The notes below the pieces were generated by a model. The model did not search any database. It saw only the letters and a program-made list of their open reading frames with translations, and was not told the DNA's origin. From positions 1 to 64,000 of the forward strand of contig JAKBBA010000013.1 of assembly GCA_021808665.1 (NCBI GenBank): DNA of 64,000 nt, written 5' to 3'. The stretch comes from Actinomycetes bacterium. GTDB lineage: Bacteria; Actinomycetota; Acidimicrobiia; Acidimicrobiales; Palsa-688. This document shows positions 9,087 to 17,181 of the stretch, piece by piece (the first letter of the stretch is position 1; every line of letters begins with the position of its first letter). The translations under genes were made by a program, and so were the position numbers.

Positions 9087-9098
9087 AACTGGTCAGTT
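9087..9098. promoter_or_regulatory. Palindromic box 1 in the SDR / PEP-swivel divergent region
   Basis: AACTG-GT-CAGTT is a perfect inverted repeat. Read on the minus strand it begins inside a TATAAA hexamer, the likely -10 of the SDR pair. It matches box 2 (9179-9190) at 9 of 12 positions, supporting a shared regulator such as the TetR protein at 11034. Confidence 0.5.
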
Positions 9099-9149
9099 TA
9101 TAGCTGCGCTCGACTTGCTGCACGTCGGCTGAACCACTCCCTGAACCAC

Positions 9150-9178
9150 TTGAGTCCAGGGACAAGTGACGGCATACT
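9150..9178 (+). promoter_or_regulatory. Candidate promoter of the PEP-swivel gene
   Basis: TTGAGT (9150-9155), a 17-bp spacer and CATACT (9173-9178) resemble -35 and -10 elements. The predicted transcript start falls inside palindromic box 2. A purine-rich ribosome site (AGGGGG) lies about 9 bases before the ATG at 9238. Confidence 0.4.
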
Positions 9179-9190
9179 AACCGGTCGATT
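9179..9190. promoter_or_regulatory. Palindromic box 2 in the SDR / PEP-swivel divergent region
   Basis: AACCGGTCGATT sits inside the wider imperfect repeat CTAACCGG-TCGATTAG (9177-9192; 6 of 8 arm positions match). It abuts the candidate -10 of the PEP-swivel gene, where a bound repressor would block transcription. Confidence 0.45.
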
Positions 9191-9237
9191 AGCATCACTA
9201 CCAGAAGATCGCTTCTAAGGGACAGGGGGATGAGCAC

Positions 9238-10983
9238 ATGAGGGACCGCTGGATAACCGACTGGGTGCCGAGCGAGCGCTGGCCTCACTACACCCGGGCC
9301 AATTCAGGAGAGGTAGCCCCGACCCCGGTCAGCCCGCTGAGCGCTACGTACACGTGGGCGAACGGCATCTGCCAAGGGTGGCGGGACGGCTACGTCAGGA
9401 CCGGCAACTACTCGATGGACGAGTTCGACATGGCCCGACCCGAGACAGTGGGGTTCTTCGGCGGTTACATGTACATCAACCTGTCGAACGTTCGCATGCA
9501 GGGGGTCCGCAACCCGGCGGTCACTGTCGAGCAGCTCGACTTGGCCTTCTTCGGCGACCACCCTGACGTTCCACCTTACGTCGCTGATCCCCGCGACGAA
9601 CGTCCCGACCTGACCGACAAGATCCTCGCTCACATGGGCTGGCTCGTCACGACCTCCACCTGGCCCGAGATAGACGACGAGCGCGACAGGACCAAAGCCC
9701 TTCGTGCGAAGCGCCCCGACCTTACCTCCCTCGACGACGCGGCCCTGCTCAGGCGTGTCCGAGAACTACAGACGCTCATAGCCAAGCTCTTCGAGAGCCA
9801 CACGCTCACTTCGAGCGGTTCGGGGGTGGCACCCGGCATCCTCTTCGCCGTCGGTCAGGCCATAGGGGATCCCACCGTTCCGATGAAGCTCGTGTCCGGG
9901 CTCGGTGACGTCGACTCGGCGGAGCCGAGCGCCAGGATGTGGGAGATCTCCCGCCTCGTCCGCAGCTCTCAGGAGTTAACCGACCTATTCGACCAGGGCG
10001 TCCCAGGTCTCGTCGAACGCCTGGCGGCTTCGCGGTCCGAAGACGCTTCGAAGTTCCTTTCCGAGTGGCGGCGCTTCATCGAGGACTTCGGCTCCCGCTC
10101 GGTCAACGAGTACGAGCTGAGCGCGGACACGTGGGAGACCCGCCCCGAGCTCGCCCTCGCCACCTTGGAGCGGGTCAGGTTCCAATCGGACGAGGACAGC
10201 CCGGCCCTTCGACTAGCTCGGCGCGTCAGGGAACGCGAAGCTGCCACAGCCGAGGTGAGGGCCAAGCTCGCCGACATGGGCAACGAGGAGCTCGCCGGTC
10301 AGTTCGAGGCGGCACTGGTAGCCGCCAACCAGCTCGTGTTCAGGGAGCGCACCAAGACCAACCTGATCAGGGCCATCCACGAGGCCCGGATGACCTTCCT
10401 GGAGCTGGGACGCCGCCACGCTGCCGTCGGAAACCTAAGGGACGTGTCGCACGTGTTCCACCTCGTAGACGAGGAGGTGGAAGCTTTCGTCGCCGACCCG
10501 GCTTCTTTCACGGACACCCTGGCGTCTAGGGCGTCCGAGTGGGCGGAGCTGTTCGACCTCGAGCCGCCGTTCATCATTCGCGACGGTAAGGTCCCGCCGC
10601 TCGGCGAGTGGCCCAGAAGGGGAGACGCCAAAGTTGCGAAGCTCGAGCCAGGGGCAAGCCTCCACGGCGTAGCAGGATGTCCCGGGAAGGCGACAGGACG
10701 GGCGAGGGTGATCATGCAGGTCGGCGACCCGGGTGACCTGGAGCCAGGTGACGTCCTCGTCGCCCCGGTTACCGACCCGGGCTGGGCTTCGTTGTTCATG
10801 GCAGCTTCCGCTGTGGTAGTCGAAGTGGGCGGCCAGATCAGCCACGCCATCATTGTGAGTCGCGAGCTTGGGCTGCCCTGCGTGGTTTCCGCCACCGGCG
10901 CCTGCCAGGCTATAGCCGACGGCGCTCTCGTCGAGGTGGACGGTGACACCGGTACCGTGACCGTAGTCGAATTGCCGGCCTGA
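9238..10983 (+). CDS. PEP-utilizing-enzyme swivel-domain protein without an ATP-grasp domain
   Basis: A 581-residue protein whose last hundred residues are the mobile phosphohistidine domain of PEP synthase, PPDK and rifampicin phosphotransferase. The motif GGQISHAIIVSRELGLPC carries the phospho-acceptor His536. The first 450 residues are mostly helical and resemble the linker region of rifampicin-phosphotransferase-like proteins (for example the helix around LRDVSHVFHLVDEEVEAF). No N-terminal ATP-binding domain is present and no neighbouring gene encodes one, so the phosphoryl donor is unclear. It may act with a subunit encoded elsewhere, as in phenylphosphate synthase, or have lost phosphotransfer. 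It is divergent from two SDR genes and followed by a TetR gene 50 bp downstream. Confidence 0.8.
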   Translation: MRDRWITDWVPSERWPHYTRANSGEVAPTPVSPLSATYTWANGICQGWRDGYVRTGNYSMDEFDMARPETVGFFGGYMYINLSNVRMQGVRNPAVTVEQLDLAFFGDHPDVPPYVADPRDERPDLTDKILAHMGWLVTTSTWPEIDDERDRTKALRAKRPDLTSLDDAALLRRVRELQTLIAKLFESHTLTSSGSGVAPGILFAVGQAIGDPTVPMKLVSGLGDVDSAEPSARMWEISRLVRSSQELTDLFDQGVPGLVERLAASRSEDASKFLSEWRRFIEDFGSRSVNEYELSADTWETRPELALATLERVRFQSDEDSPALRLARRVREREAATAEVRAKLADMGNEELAGQFEAALVAANQLVFRERTKTNLIRAIHEARMTFLELGRRHAAVGNLRDVSHVFHLVDEEVEAFVADPASFTDTLASRASEWAELFDLEPPFIIRDGKVPPLGEWPRRGDAKVAKLEPGASLHGVAGCPGKATGRARVIMQVGDPGDLEPGDVLVAPVTDPGWASLFMAASAVVVEVGGQISHAIIVSRELGLPCVVSATGACQAIADGALVEVDGDTGTVTVVELPA

Positions 10984-11033
10984 GACCGCTCGAGTATCCG
11001 CGGAATCTCGGAACATCGGAATCTCGGAGCACA

Positions 11034-11672
11034 GTGGCGAAGAAGCCCCAAGCACGAATCGGTCGTCCCCCGTCTTCGAGCGCTGTAGACACGCGACTGC
11101 GGATCATCTCCGTCGCCTCTGAGCTGTTCGCCCGGCAAGGCTATGGGATCGTCACCAACAAAGACGTCGCGGCGGCAGCAGGTATCAGCACCGGTGCCCT
11201 CTACTACTATTTCAGTTCGAAGCTGGAAATGTACCTGGCTGTCTACTGGACGCTCCAGACCAGGGTGGACGAGGCGATCGCCGAAGCGATGGGCTCACAG
11301 AAAACCTTCGACGGGCGGTTCCGGGCGATCCTTGAGGTTGCCCATTCGCTGAACGCCCAGGAGCCCCACATAGCGCAGTTCTTAGGTACCGCCAGGGTCG
11401 ACCGGATACGCCACCCCGAGCTTCAAGATGCGATCCCGAGCCCTCCCGGAGAGGGAGCGCGGATCATGGACGAACTGATCGAAGGCGCCGTGGAAACCGG
11501 CGAGGTGATCCCTAAGCGGCGCAAGCAGGTCGAGGCCGTCTTGCAGACGATCTTCGTCGGCCTCGTCGACTCGCAGTCGGACGACCTTGGAAGGCACAGA
11601 CAAGCTGTCGACGGCCTGCTGGCACTGTTGGACCACAAGCTTCTCCTTCCGGCCAAACGCGAAGCGAAGTAG
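11034..11672 (+). CDS. TetR-family transcriptional regulator
   Basis: A GTG-started 212-residue protein. Residues about 14-60 are a TetR helix-turn-helix (LRIISVASELFARQGYG, then TNKDVAAAAG and GALYYYFSSK). The rest is helical and should bind the inducer. It follows the PEP-swivel gene by 50 bp on the same strand and is the obvious candidate to bind the paired boxes in the 9030-9237 region, controlling both its own unit and the divergent SDR pair (inference). Confidence 0.9.
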   Translation: MAKKPQARIGRPPSSSAVDTRLRIISVASELFARQGYGIVTNKDVAAAAGISTGALYYYFSSKLEMYLAVYWTLQTRVDEAIAEAMGSQKTFDGRFRAILEVAHSLNAQEPHIAQFLGTARVDRIRHPELQDAIPSPPGEGARIMDELIEGAVETGEVIPKRRKQVEAVLQTIFVGLVDSQSDDLGRHRQAVDGLLALLDHKLLLPAKREAK

Positions 11673-11692
11673 CTCGATGGCGGCGGCGGAGA

Positions 11693-12211
11693 TCAGCCGG
11701 AGAGGATGGGACGGACGGGCTCCGTGCCATCCCATCTGTGCGCTGCTGACCTGACCAGGTCGTAGAATGCTCTCAGCTTGGGGGACGGCTCGTAGAGCTC
11801 CACGAGGTGTCCATAGCCGGCTCCAGAGACGAAGGCGAAGCGAATACCCGATGCTGTCTCGGCCTCGGCGACAAGTTCGTGACCCGTGTCGAGCATCACT
11901 TTGAGCCCCTCGGCGAGGTCGTTGACGAAGCACGCTACGTGGTGAAGGCCGCACGTCCCGACCCCGAGCTGGTCGGAGAGGCTTGCCGGGCTAACCTCGT
12001 GGTAGGCGACAAGTTCGACCATGACATTCCCCCACTGGCCGTAAGCCGACGAGTGGTCGAGCAGTGCCGGCCGGCCCTCGTGGGTCACAGATGAGAGCTG
12101 GATGTGCTCGGACACGAAGAACGGTCCCGATCCGAACTGGGCGCTGTGCACTAGGGCGGCCCTTCTCACGTCGTCGGTTTGATACGCGATCTGGACCGCT
12201 TCGAAGGCCAC
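11693..12211 (-). CDS. VOC-family (glyoxalase/dioxygenase-fold) protein
   Basis: A 172-residue protein with paired beta-alpha-beta-beta-beta modules. Likely metal ligands are His in LHHVACFV and Glu in HLVELYE of the second module; the first module is less typical. The frame continues upstream to 12295, but the GTG at 12211 starts just before the first module (VAFEAVQIAYQTDD) and avoids overlap with the divergent HD gene. Members isomerise, cleave or oxidise small metabolites; the substrate is not predictable. It converges with the TetR gene. Confidence 0.7.
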   Translation of the reverse strand: MAFEAVQIAYQTDDVRRAALVHSAQFGSGPFFVSEHIQLSSVTHEGRPALLDHSSAYGQWGNVMVELVAYHEVSPASLSDQLGVGTCGLHHVACFVNDLAEGLKVMLDTGHELVAEAETASGIRFAFVSGAGYGHLVELYEPSPKLRAFYDLVRSAAHRWDGTEPVRPILSG

Positions 12212-12265
12212 CCGGTGATTCTGCCCGCAACCGCTCCTTCGGCGACAGCCGGTAGCGTCACGGGC

Positions 12266-12808
12266 GTGAACCAAGGCTTCGGATCCTTCCGGCATCTAGC
12301 GGGCCGATTCTTCGGAGCGCTCGACCCTCGCCCTCCCGAGCCTGAGCTCGACACGTGGGCGCAGAGCTTCCTGACCCCCGCTGAGCGGTCGCTGTGGAAG
12401 CAGATGTCCGGCCCTGATCGCCGCCACGCCGTCGGCGTGGCACGCCAGGTCGAAGTTGTGCTCTACACGAACCGGTCAGCACCGGATCGGCCGGTCATAG
12501 CCGCGGCTTTGCTGCACGACGTCGGCAAGGTCCGCTGCGGTCTAGGGACGTTCTCGCGGGTTGCGGTGACCTTGGCGGCGATCGTCAAAGGAAGGGAGGC
12601 TCTGGCCGCGGTACCCCCGCAGGCACCGAGGTGGCGTGCCCGGATCGGCGAATACCTGACACACGACGCGATAGGTGCCGCGATGCTGGCCGGGGCGGGA
12701 TCCGACGAGCTGACCGTCACATGGGCAGGCGAACACCACCGCCACCCCGACACGTGGTCGACTCCCCCTCACATAGCAGCGGCGCTCAGCGAGGCCGACG
12801 GGGATTGA
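12266..12808 (+). CDS. HD-domain protein
   Basis: A 181-residue protein with an HD-type metal-binding core: R-H at residues 53-54, the His-Asp doublet in ALLHDVGKV (84-85), a later HD pair (THDAIG) and HHRHP near the end. HD proteins are phosphohydrolases of nucleotides or signalling molecules. The frame is open from 12179, but the GTG at 12266 leaves a clean 54-bp divergent gap from the VOC gene. The last 23 bp overlap the end of the convergent DedA gene. Confidence 0.7.
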   Translation: MNQGFGSFRHLAGRFFGALDPRPPEPELDTWAQSFLTPAERSLWKQMSGPDRRHAVGVARQVEVVLYTNRSAPDRPVIAAALLHDVGKVRCGLGTFSRVAVTLAAIVKGREALAAVPPQAPRWRARIGEYLTHDAIGAAMLAGAGSDELTVTWAGEHHRHPDTWSTPPHIAAALSEADGD

Positions 12809-13409
12809 CCGCCGAGCGGTATGACTGCCAGCGGTGCCACAGCACGAAAGCTACTGCGGCTACCACGACTACCGCTATCACGTAGCCGGCGTAGCTGACA
12901 CCGTGCATGATCTTCTGGTAGCTCGAACCAACTTGGTAACCGATGAGAGCCATCGCTCCGTCCCACAGCAGCGACCCTGCCGCTGTGAGAATCCCGAATC
13001 GGACTAGGGGAACCTCCGCAACGCCGGCGGGCAGCGCCACGAAGTTCCGGATCACCGGGAGAAGACGACTCGCGAACACCCCCCAACGCTCGTGGCGGGC
13101 GTACCAGCGCTCGGCCTTATCGAGATCTCGATGGCTGAGCAGGATGTAGCGCCCGTAGCGATCCACGAAGGCACGGCCGCCGTAGCGTCCGACCACCCAC
13201 GCTATGTAGGCCCCGACGACCTCTCCTGCGGCCCCGACGAGGATCACCGCGGCAAGGTTGAGCTTGCCTTCAGCGGCCAGCACTCCGGCAAACCCTAGTG
13301 TCAGTTCCGACGATGTAGGGACGCAAGCCGACTGCAAGATCGACAACACGAAGATCGCCGTGTAACCCGCCGAGGACACGAACGACGTGAAGTTCAGTAT
13401 CGCAAGCAC
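12786..13409 (-). CDS. DedA-family membrane protein
   Basis: A 207-residue inner-membrane protein of the SNARE-associated/DedA family. It has a hydrophobic start, the family segment VGAAGEVVGAYIAWVVGRYGG, the basic stretch FASRLLPVIRNFVALPAG typical of DedA proteins, and C-terminal membrane helices. Members are linked to lipid-carrier flipping and membrane homeostasis. It is divergent from the anchored cyclophilin gene across a 100-bp gap. Confidence 0.85.
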   Translation of the reverse strand: MLAILNFTSFVSSAGYTAIFVLSILQSACVPTSSELTLGFAGVLAAEGKLNLAAVILVGAAGEVVGAYIAWVVGRYGGRAFVDRYGRYILLSHRDLDKAERWYARHERWGVFASRLLPVIRNFVALPAGVAEVPLVRFGILTAAGSLLWDGAMALIGYQVGSSYQKIMHGVSYAGYVIAVVVVAAVAFVLWHRWQSYRSAVNPRRPR

Positions 13410-13509
13410 CGTGCCAGGGTAGACAAAACGCCCCTCCGCGTGGGAGCACCCGTGCGCCTTCGGGCGGTGTCACATACAAGGGGTCACTGGGACGCTACCG
13501 TGTTTAGCC

Positions 13510-14385
13510 GTGCCCTCCGACAAACGAGCCCGACAGCGAGCCGGGCGAGCTACCCGCATGGCCGAGCTGCAACGGGCGCAGAAGCGCCGGCGGCGAAACA
13601 CTCGTACCATCCCAGTCGCGGTGATCGCCGTAGCAGTGGTTGTGGTGGCCATAGTGCTCACCGGAACGTCCAGCAGCTCTAAGAAGAAGACGACTACCGC
13701 TTCTACGGCCACGACCACCTCCACAACCTCTCCGACGCCCTCGACTACTACGGTCACCCCGCCTACCGCCCCGCCGGTGACGGGCGCCACCAAGATCACC
13801 GGGACGACCCCGTGCCCGTCGCCGGCCGGTTCGTCCCCCCACGTGATCTCATTCGCTAAGGCACCGCCGCTGTGCATCACCAAGGGCGCTGCGTACACAG
13901 CCACGTTCGACTTGAATGTGGGCACGGTCGTAGTGAGCCTCGACACGACCAAGACGCCGAACACGGCGAACAATTTCGTGGTCCTGTCTCTCTACCACTA
14001 CTACAACGGAACTGCCCTCTTCCGCACGGACCCGTCGATAGGGATCATCCAGGGCGGATCACCTAGCACCCAGAGTGCAAGCGACCCCGGCCCGGGCTAC
14101 ACAATTCCCGACGAAGGAAAGGGCTACACCTACGCCCCCGGGGACCTGGTCATGGCCCGCACCAGTGCTCCCAACAGCGCCGGAGCCCAGTTCTTCTTCT
14201 GCGTCACCTCAGCTTGCTCCAACTTGAACAGCCAGGGGACCTACGTGGTGTTCGGTCACGTCACGAGCGGGCTCAGCGTCTTGCAGAACATACTGGCGTC
14301 GAGCGTCACCATCCCCAACAGCCAGCTCGGCGGGGCCCCGGCGAAGCTGACGCTGGTAAAACAGGTCACCATCAGCCAGTCCTGA
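13510..14385 (+). CDS. Membrane-anchored cyclophilin-type peptidyl-prolyl isomerase
   Basis: A GTG-started 291-residue protein: basic cytoplasmic N-terminus, one membrane helix at about residues 34-51, a Lys- then Thr/Pro-rich linker to about 95, and an extracytoplasmic cyclophilin domain from about 120. Core motifs are LFRTDPSIGIIQGG and AGAQFFFC. The catalytic Arg is kept, but the usual F-H-R reads L-F-R. It should catalyse Xaa-Pro isomerisation during folding outside the membrane. Cys102 and Cys122 are spaced exactly as Cys5 and Cys25 in the next gene, a possible disulfide. The two genes are a tandem duplication separated by 41 bp. Confidence 0.9.
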   Translation: MPSDKRARQRAGRATRMAELQRAQKRRRRNTRTIPVAVIAVAVVVVAIVLTGTSSSSKKKTTTASTATTTSTTSPTPSTTTVTPPTAPPVTGATKITGTTPCPSPAGSSPHVISFAKAPPLCITKGAAYTATFDLNVGTVVVSLDTTKTPNTANNFVVLSLYHYYNGTALFRTDPSIGIIQGGSPSTQSASDPGPGYTIPDEGKGYTYAPGDLVMARTSAPNSAGAQFFFCVTSACSNLNSQGTYVVFGHVTSGLSVLQNILASSVTIPNSQLGGAPAKLTLVKQVTISQS

Positions 14386-14426
14386 CCCACCAGGTCAGCT
14401 CACGACGAAAGAACGGAGCAAGACAC

Positions 14427-14984
14427 ATGCCGCAACCCTGCCCGCAACCCGACGGGAGCAGCCCGAAGCTGTCGACTTTCGACTCCGCTCCGCCGATGTG
14501 CATCGACCCCGAACACCGCTACAGCGCCGAGATGGTCACTTCGAAGGGCAGCATGCGAATCTCCCTCGACCCGGTGGCGGCGCCGGTCACGGTCAACAGC
14601 TTCGTCTTCCTTGCCCGCTACCACTATTTCGACGGCATCGTGTTCCACCGGATCATCCCGGGCTTCGTCCTTCAAGGCGGAGATCCGACCGGCACAGGCC
14701 GGGGAGGTCCCGGGTATCGCTTCCCCGACGAACTTCCCAAACCTGGCCGCTACGAGATCGGCTCCCTGGCCATGGCCAACGCAGGCCCAGACACGAACGG
14801 CAGCCAGTTCTTCGTGATCTCAGGCCCGCAGGGAGTTTCGCTGCCACCGCAGTACTCCCTTTTCGGGAAGGTGGTCTCCGGTCTGGACGTGGTCGCGGCG
14901 ATCGACGCTGTCGGCTCGCGCTCGGGAACACCTAAAGAGCGAGTCACGATCGAGTCGGTAACAATCACCGAGAAGGCCGATTAG
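14427..14984 (+). CDS. Cyclophilin-type peptidyl-prolyl isomerase (cytoplasmic)
   Basis: A 185-residue cyclophilin without signal or membrane helix. The active-site strand is canonical (FHRIIPGFVLQGGD) and NGSQFFV follows. It begins almost directly with the family module C-P-x-P-x-G-S-S-P shared with the anchored protein upstream. The frame is open further upstream, but that part overlaps the preceding gene, and the ATG at 14427 follows a purine-rich site (GAACGGAGCAAG). It likely folds cytoplasmic proteins. Confidence 0.9.
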   Translation: MPQPCPQPDGSSPKLSTFDSAPPMCIDPEHRYSAEMVTSKGSMRISLDPVAAPVTVNSFVFLARYHYFDGIVFHRIIPGFVLQGGDPTGTGRGGPGYRFPDELPKPGRYEIGSLAMANAGPDTNGSQFFVISGPQGVSLPPQYSLFGKVVSGLDVVAAIDAVGSRSGTPKERVTIESVTITEKAD

Positions 14985-14996
14985 TCCCGCAGGGCC

Positions 14997-15674
14997 TCAG
15001 TTCCCTTTCAGGGCACTGAGGCCGGCAGGCTGGCCGTCCACATAGACGGTAACGGACCCGGCGCCGTCGACACGCCAGGTGCCGTCGGGGTCGCGGATCA
15101 GGGCGGTCCGCTCGTCGATCGTGGCGATCCTGAGGTGGCCGGTGGCGAGTTGCACGCTGCGGCGGGCTTTCTCCGGCGACCAGGTGTCGTAGTGGGGCAG
15201 AACGGCGAAGCGCTCTATAAGCCCCAGGCCGAGCGTCAAAGCTCCTCCTCGGGGATCGACCATCGAGTCGCCCATCACCATCGCCCCAGCGGACGACCCT
15301 GCCAGGACGCCCCCTTGGCGCCAAGCCTCGACGATCGCCGACCACGCCGGGGTCTCCTTGAGGACCGATCGAAGGTGCATCGGCGAACCGCCTCCGATGT
15401 AGGTGAAGCGGCTCGTCGCTAGCCTCCCGACGAGGTCGGGGTCGGATGCGTCCGGTCTCGACAGGAGCATCACACCTTCGACTGGGGCCCCGAACGACGA
15501 GAACCATGCCTCGGCGGTGCTCACAGCACGCTCGGGATGCTCGTAGGCGGCGGCTGTCGGCAGGATCAGCACCTGCGGTCTACCAGCGGCCTCCCAGACA
15601 GAGATGTCGAAAGTACAGCCGGGGGTCCATTCGGCACCGCCGACGAGACACAGGCTTCCAGGTTGGTCGGGCAT
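14997..15674 (-). CDS. Peptidase S51 (dipeptidase E / cyanophycinase-like) protein
   Basis: About 225 residues with a class-I-amidotransferase-like fold. The nucleophile elbow AGSSAGAM places Ser128 as catalytic serine, and YIGGGSP and LPHYDTW (His161) match S51 family positions. Such enzymes cleave aspartyl dipeptides or cyanophycin. The frame extends upstream into the sigma-factor gene; the ATG at 15674 starts just before the first strand and leaves a 28-bp gap. It is last in an apparent unit with the sigma factor and a membrane protein. Confidence 0.75.
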   Translation of the reverse strand: MPDQPGSLCLVGGAEWTPGCTFDISVWEAAGRPQVLILPTAAAYEHPERAVSTAEAWFSSFGAPVEGVMLLSRPDASDPDLVGRLATSRFTYIGGGSPMHLRSVLKETPAWSAIVEAWRQGGVLAGSSAGAMVMGDSMVDPRGGALTLGLGLIERFAVLPHYDTWSPEKARRSVQLATGHLRIATIDERTALIRDPDGTWRVDGAGSVTVYVDGQPAGLSALKGN

Positions 15675-15702
15675 CACCTCTACGGTAGCCGTCACTTCCG
15701 CT

Positions 15703-16206
15703 TCACCGTTCCTCTGTACCGGCGACCGCCACCGCAAATCGACTCCTGACAGCCTCAAGGTGTTTGCGCACGGTACCCGGCGCTATGCCGAGCGCGCTCG
15801 CCGCCTCCTCGGTAGGGACGCCCAGCATCAGGCACATGACGGCGCAGGCCTTTTGGCGTGGGGTCATGGAAGCGAGAGCCGCCTGTGCGTCCAGACGCCC
15901 GGCTGCCAGTGCGCCGGTACTGTCCTCACCTGGGCTTGCTGTCTCTGGAGGATCTCCCAGTTCCCAACGTGAAGTCCGCTCCAGGTGCTTGCGGAGCAGG
16001 CGAAATCCCGTCGTGTAGACATAGCCAGGCGGGTTCGAGCCACCCCTTACTCGCCCCCAACGCACGAGCGTAAGCGCGAAAGCCTCTTGGGCTAGCTCCT
16101 CGGCTGCTCCGGGATCAGCGCCCGAGAGGCGTAGCGCACCGACCAAGGGCCCGTAGTTATTCAGGTAGCAGTCGACGAAGTCACTCGCCGGGGAAGATTC
16201 CACCAA
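15703..16206 (-). CDS. ECF-like RNA polymerase sigma factor
   Basis: 167 residues. The first half matches sigma region 2 (AEELAQEAFALTLVRWGRV). Residues about 110-160 match region 4 (SMTPRQKACAVMCLMLGVPTEEAASALGIAPGTVRKHL), a helix-turn-helix reading the -35 element. The two are joined by an acidic, Ser/Gly-rich linker. It directs polymerase to a small regulon. The gene upstream in the same unit encodes a single-pass membrane protein that could be its partner, though the order is the reverse of the common sigma then anti-sigma layout. Confidence 0.8.
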   Translation of the reverse strand: MVESSPASDFVDCYLNNYGPLVGALRLSGADPGAAEELAQEAFALTLVRWGRVRGGSNPPGYVYTTGFRLLRKHLERTSRWELGDPPETASPGEDSTGALAAGRLDAQAALASMTPRQKACAVMCLMLGVPTEEAASALGIAPGTVRKHLEAVRSRFAVAVAGTEER

Positions 16207-16224
16207 GACTATCGTGCCCTCGTC

Positions 16225-17097
16225 TCAGCCTTGCGATGCGGATGAAGGGACGACTGTCGTAGAGTGCGGAGCGACAACCGGCCCGACGCCTCCGAAGCAG
16301 ACCCTCGGTTGTAGGAGGATCCCGCCGTTAGTCCCGAGGGTGACACTGGCCTGATGTAGCAGCCGACCGTCGGAGCCGTATGCGCTCAATGTAGCGAACG
16401 CCGTGCTGGTTGACTGCAACGAAGCAGCAGGCATGACGAGGACGGCCCAACCGCCGACTGGGACCATACGATCGGCGGTGGCTGCCCCTGGCGCCGCCGT
16501 ACTCATACCCGACAGCGTCACTTCGCTCACACCCGCCGGGACCTGCGCTGCTACGACATACAGCGGGGCCCCTTCCTCGATCCCGATCCTGCCTGCAGTC
16601 ACCGAATACCCTGAAACCGTCGCGGGTTCGTACCCGAAAGCGGTCAAGGTGCCTACTATCTGAGGAGTTGATACCTCCGCCTCGAAGGTGACCTCCGAAG
16701 CCACTCCGAGATACCGACACCCTGATATCGGAGCGGAACTGGCAGAAGATGTAACTTCGTAAGCTCGGACAGTCACCTGGCCCGCCGAGCGGACGAACAA
16801 CCTGGTCCACTTCTGACTGCCCGTCTCAGGCTCAGCCGCCGCTGCTCCCGCCGGAGGCCTCGCCGGAGAAGCCGCCGAGGCATGCGCCGTGTTGAGGGAC
16901 GGCAGCGCTACCACGACGCGGGCTGGCCGCTTAGACAAGCTCCCAACCGCCCATCCGGCTCCGAGTGCGATTGCGCCACTGAGCGCAGCGACCGCCACCA
17001 ACTTGCGCCGGCGATACCGACCGGCCCGAGCAACGATGTTTTCAAGCTCCGAGCGTCCAGGTTGGGGCCCTTGCAAATCGAATCGCTGTTCTTGCAT
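16225..17097 (-). CDS. Single-pass membrane protein upstream of a sigma factor gene, function unknown
   Basis: 290 residues: a cytoplasmic N-terminus of about 30 residues ending in RYRRRK, one membrane helix (LVAVAALSGAIALGAGWAVG), and a large Ala/Val/Ser-rich extracytoplasmic region of beta character. The layout resembles sigma-factor regulators or sensors, but the N-terminus is too short for a typical anti-sigma domain and lacks its zinc motif. The frame is open to 17301; the ATG at 17097 avoids overlap with the divergent zinc-ribbon gene. It is 18 bp from the sigma gene, so co-transcribed. Role by context only. Confidence 0.55.
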   Translation of the reverse strand: MQEQRFDLQGPQPGRSELENIVARAGRYRRRKLVAVAALSGAIALGAGWAVGSLSKRPARVVVALPSLNTAHASAASPARPPAGAAAAEPETGSQKWTRLFVRSAGQVTVRAYEVTSSASSAPISGCRYLGVASEVTFEAEVSTPQIVGTLTAFGYEPATVSGYSVTAGRIGIEEGAPLYVVAAQVPAGVSEVTLSGMSTAAPGAATADRMVPVGGWAVLVMPAASLQSTSTAFATLSAYGSDGRLLHQASVTLGTNGGILLQPRVCFGGVGPVVAPHSTTVVPSSASQG

Positions 17098-17181
17098 ACC
17101 TATGAAAAGCCCGAACTGCCCCCGATCGCGTAGTGAGTGGCGTATCTTGTGGAGAAGATCCCTTGAGACGGGAGTTGGGCG

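Noticed and set aside
7647..9218. A 523-codon plus-strand open frame across the SDR genes
   Set aside because: It is antisense to two clear dehydrogenases and shows no recognisable domain; long antisense frames are expected in GC-rich DNA.
13438..13485. CGCC-TTCG-GGCG-like hairpin between DedA and cyclophilin genes
   Set aside because: Short stem in GC-rich sequence and no promoter or terminator context; likely chance.
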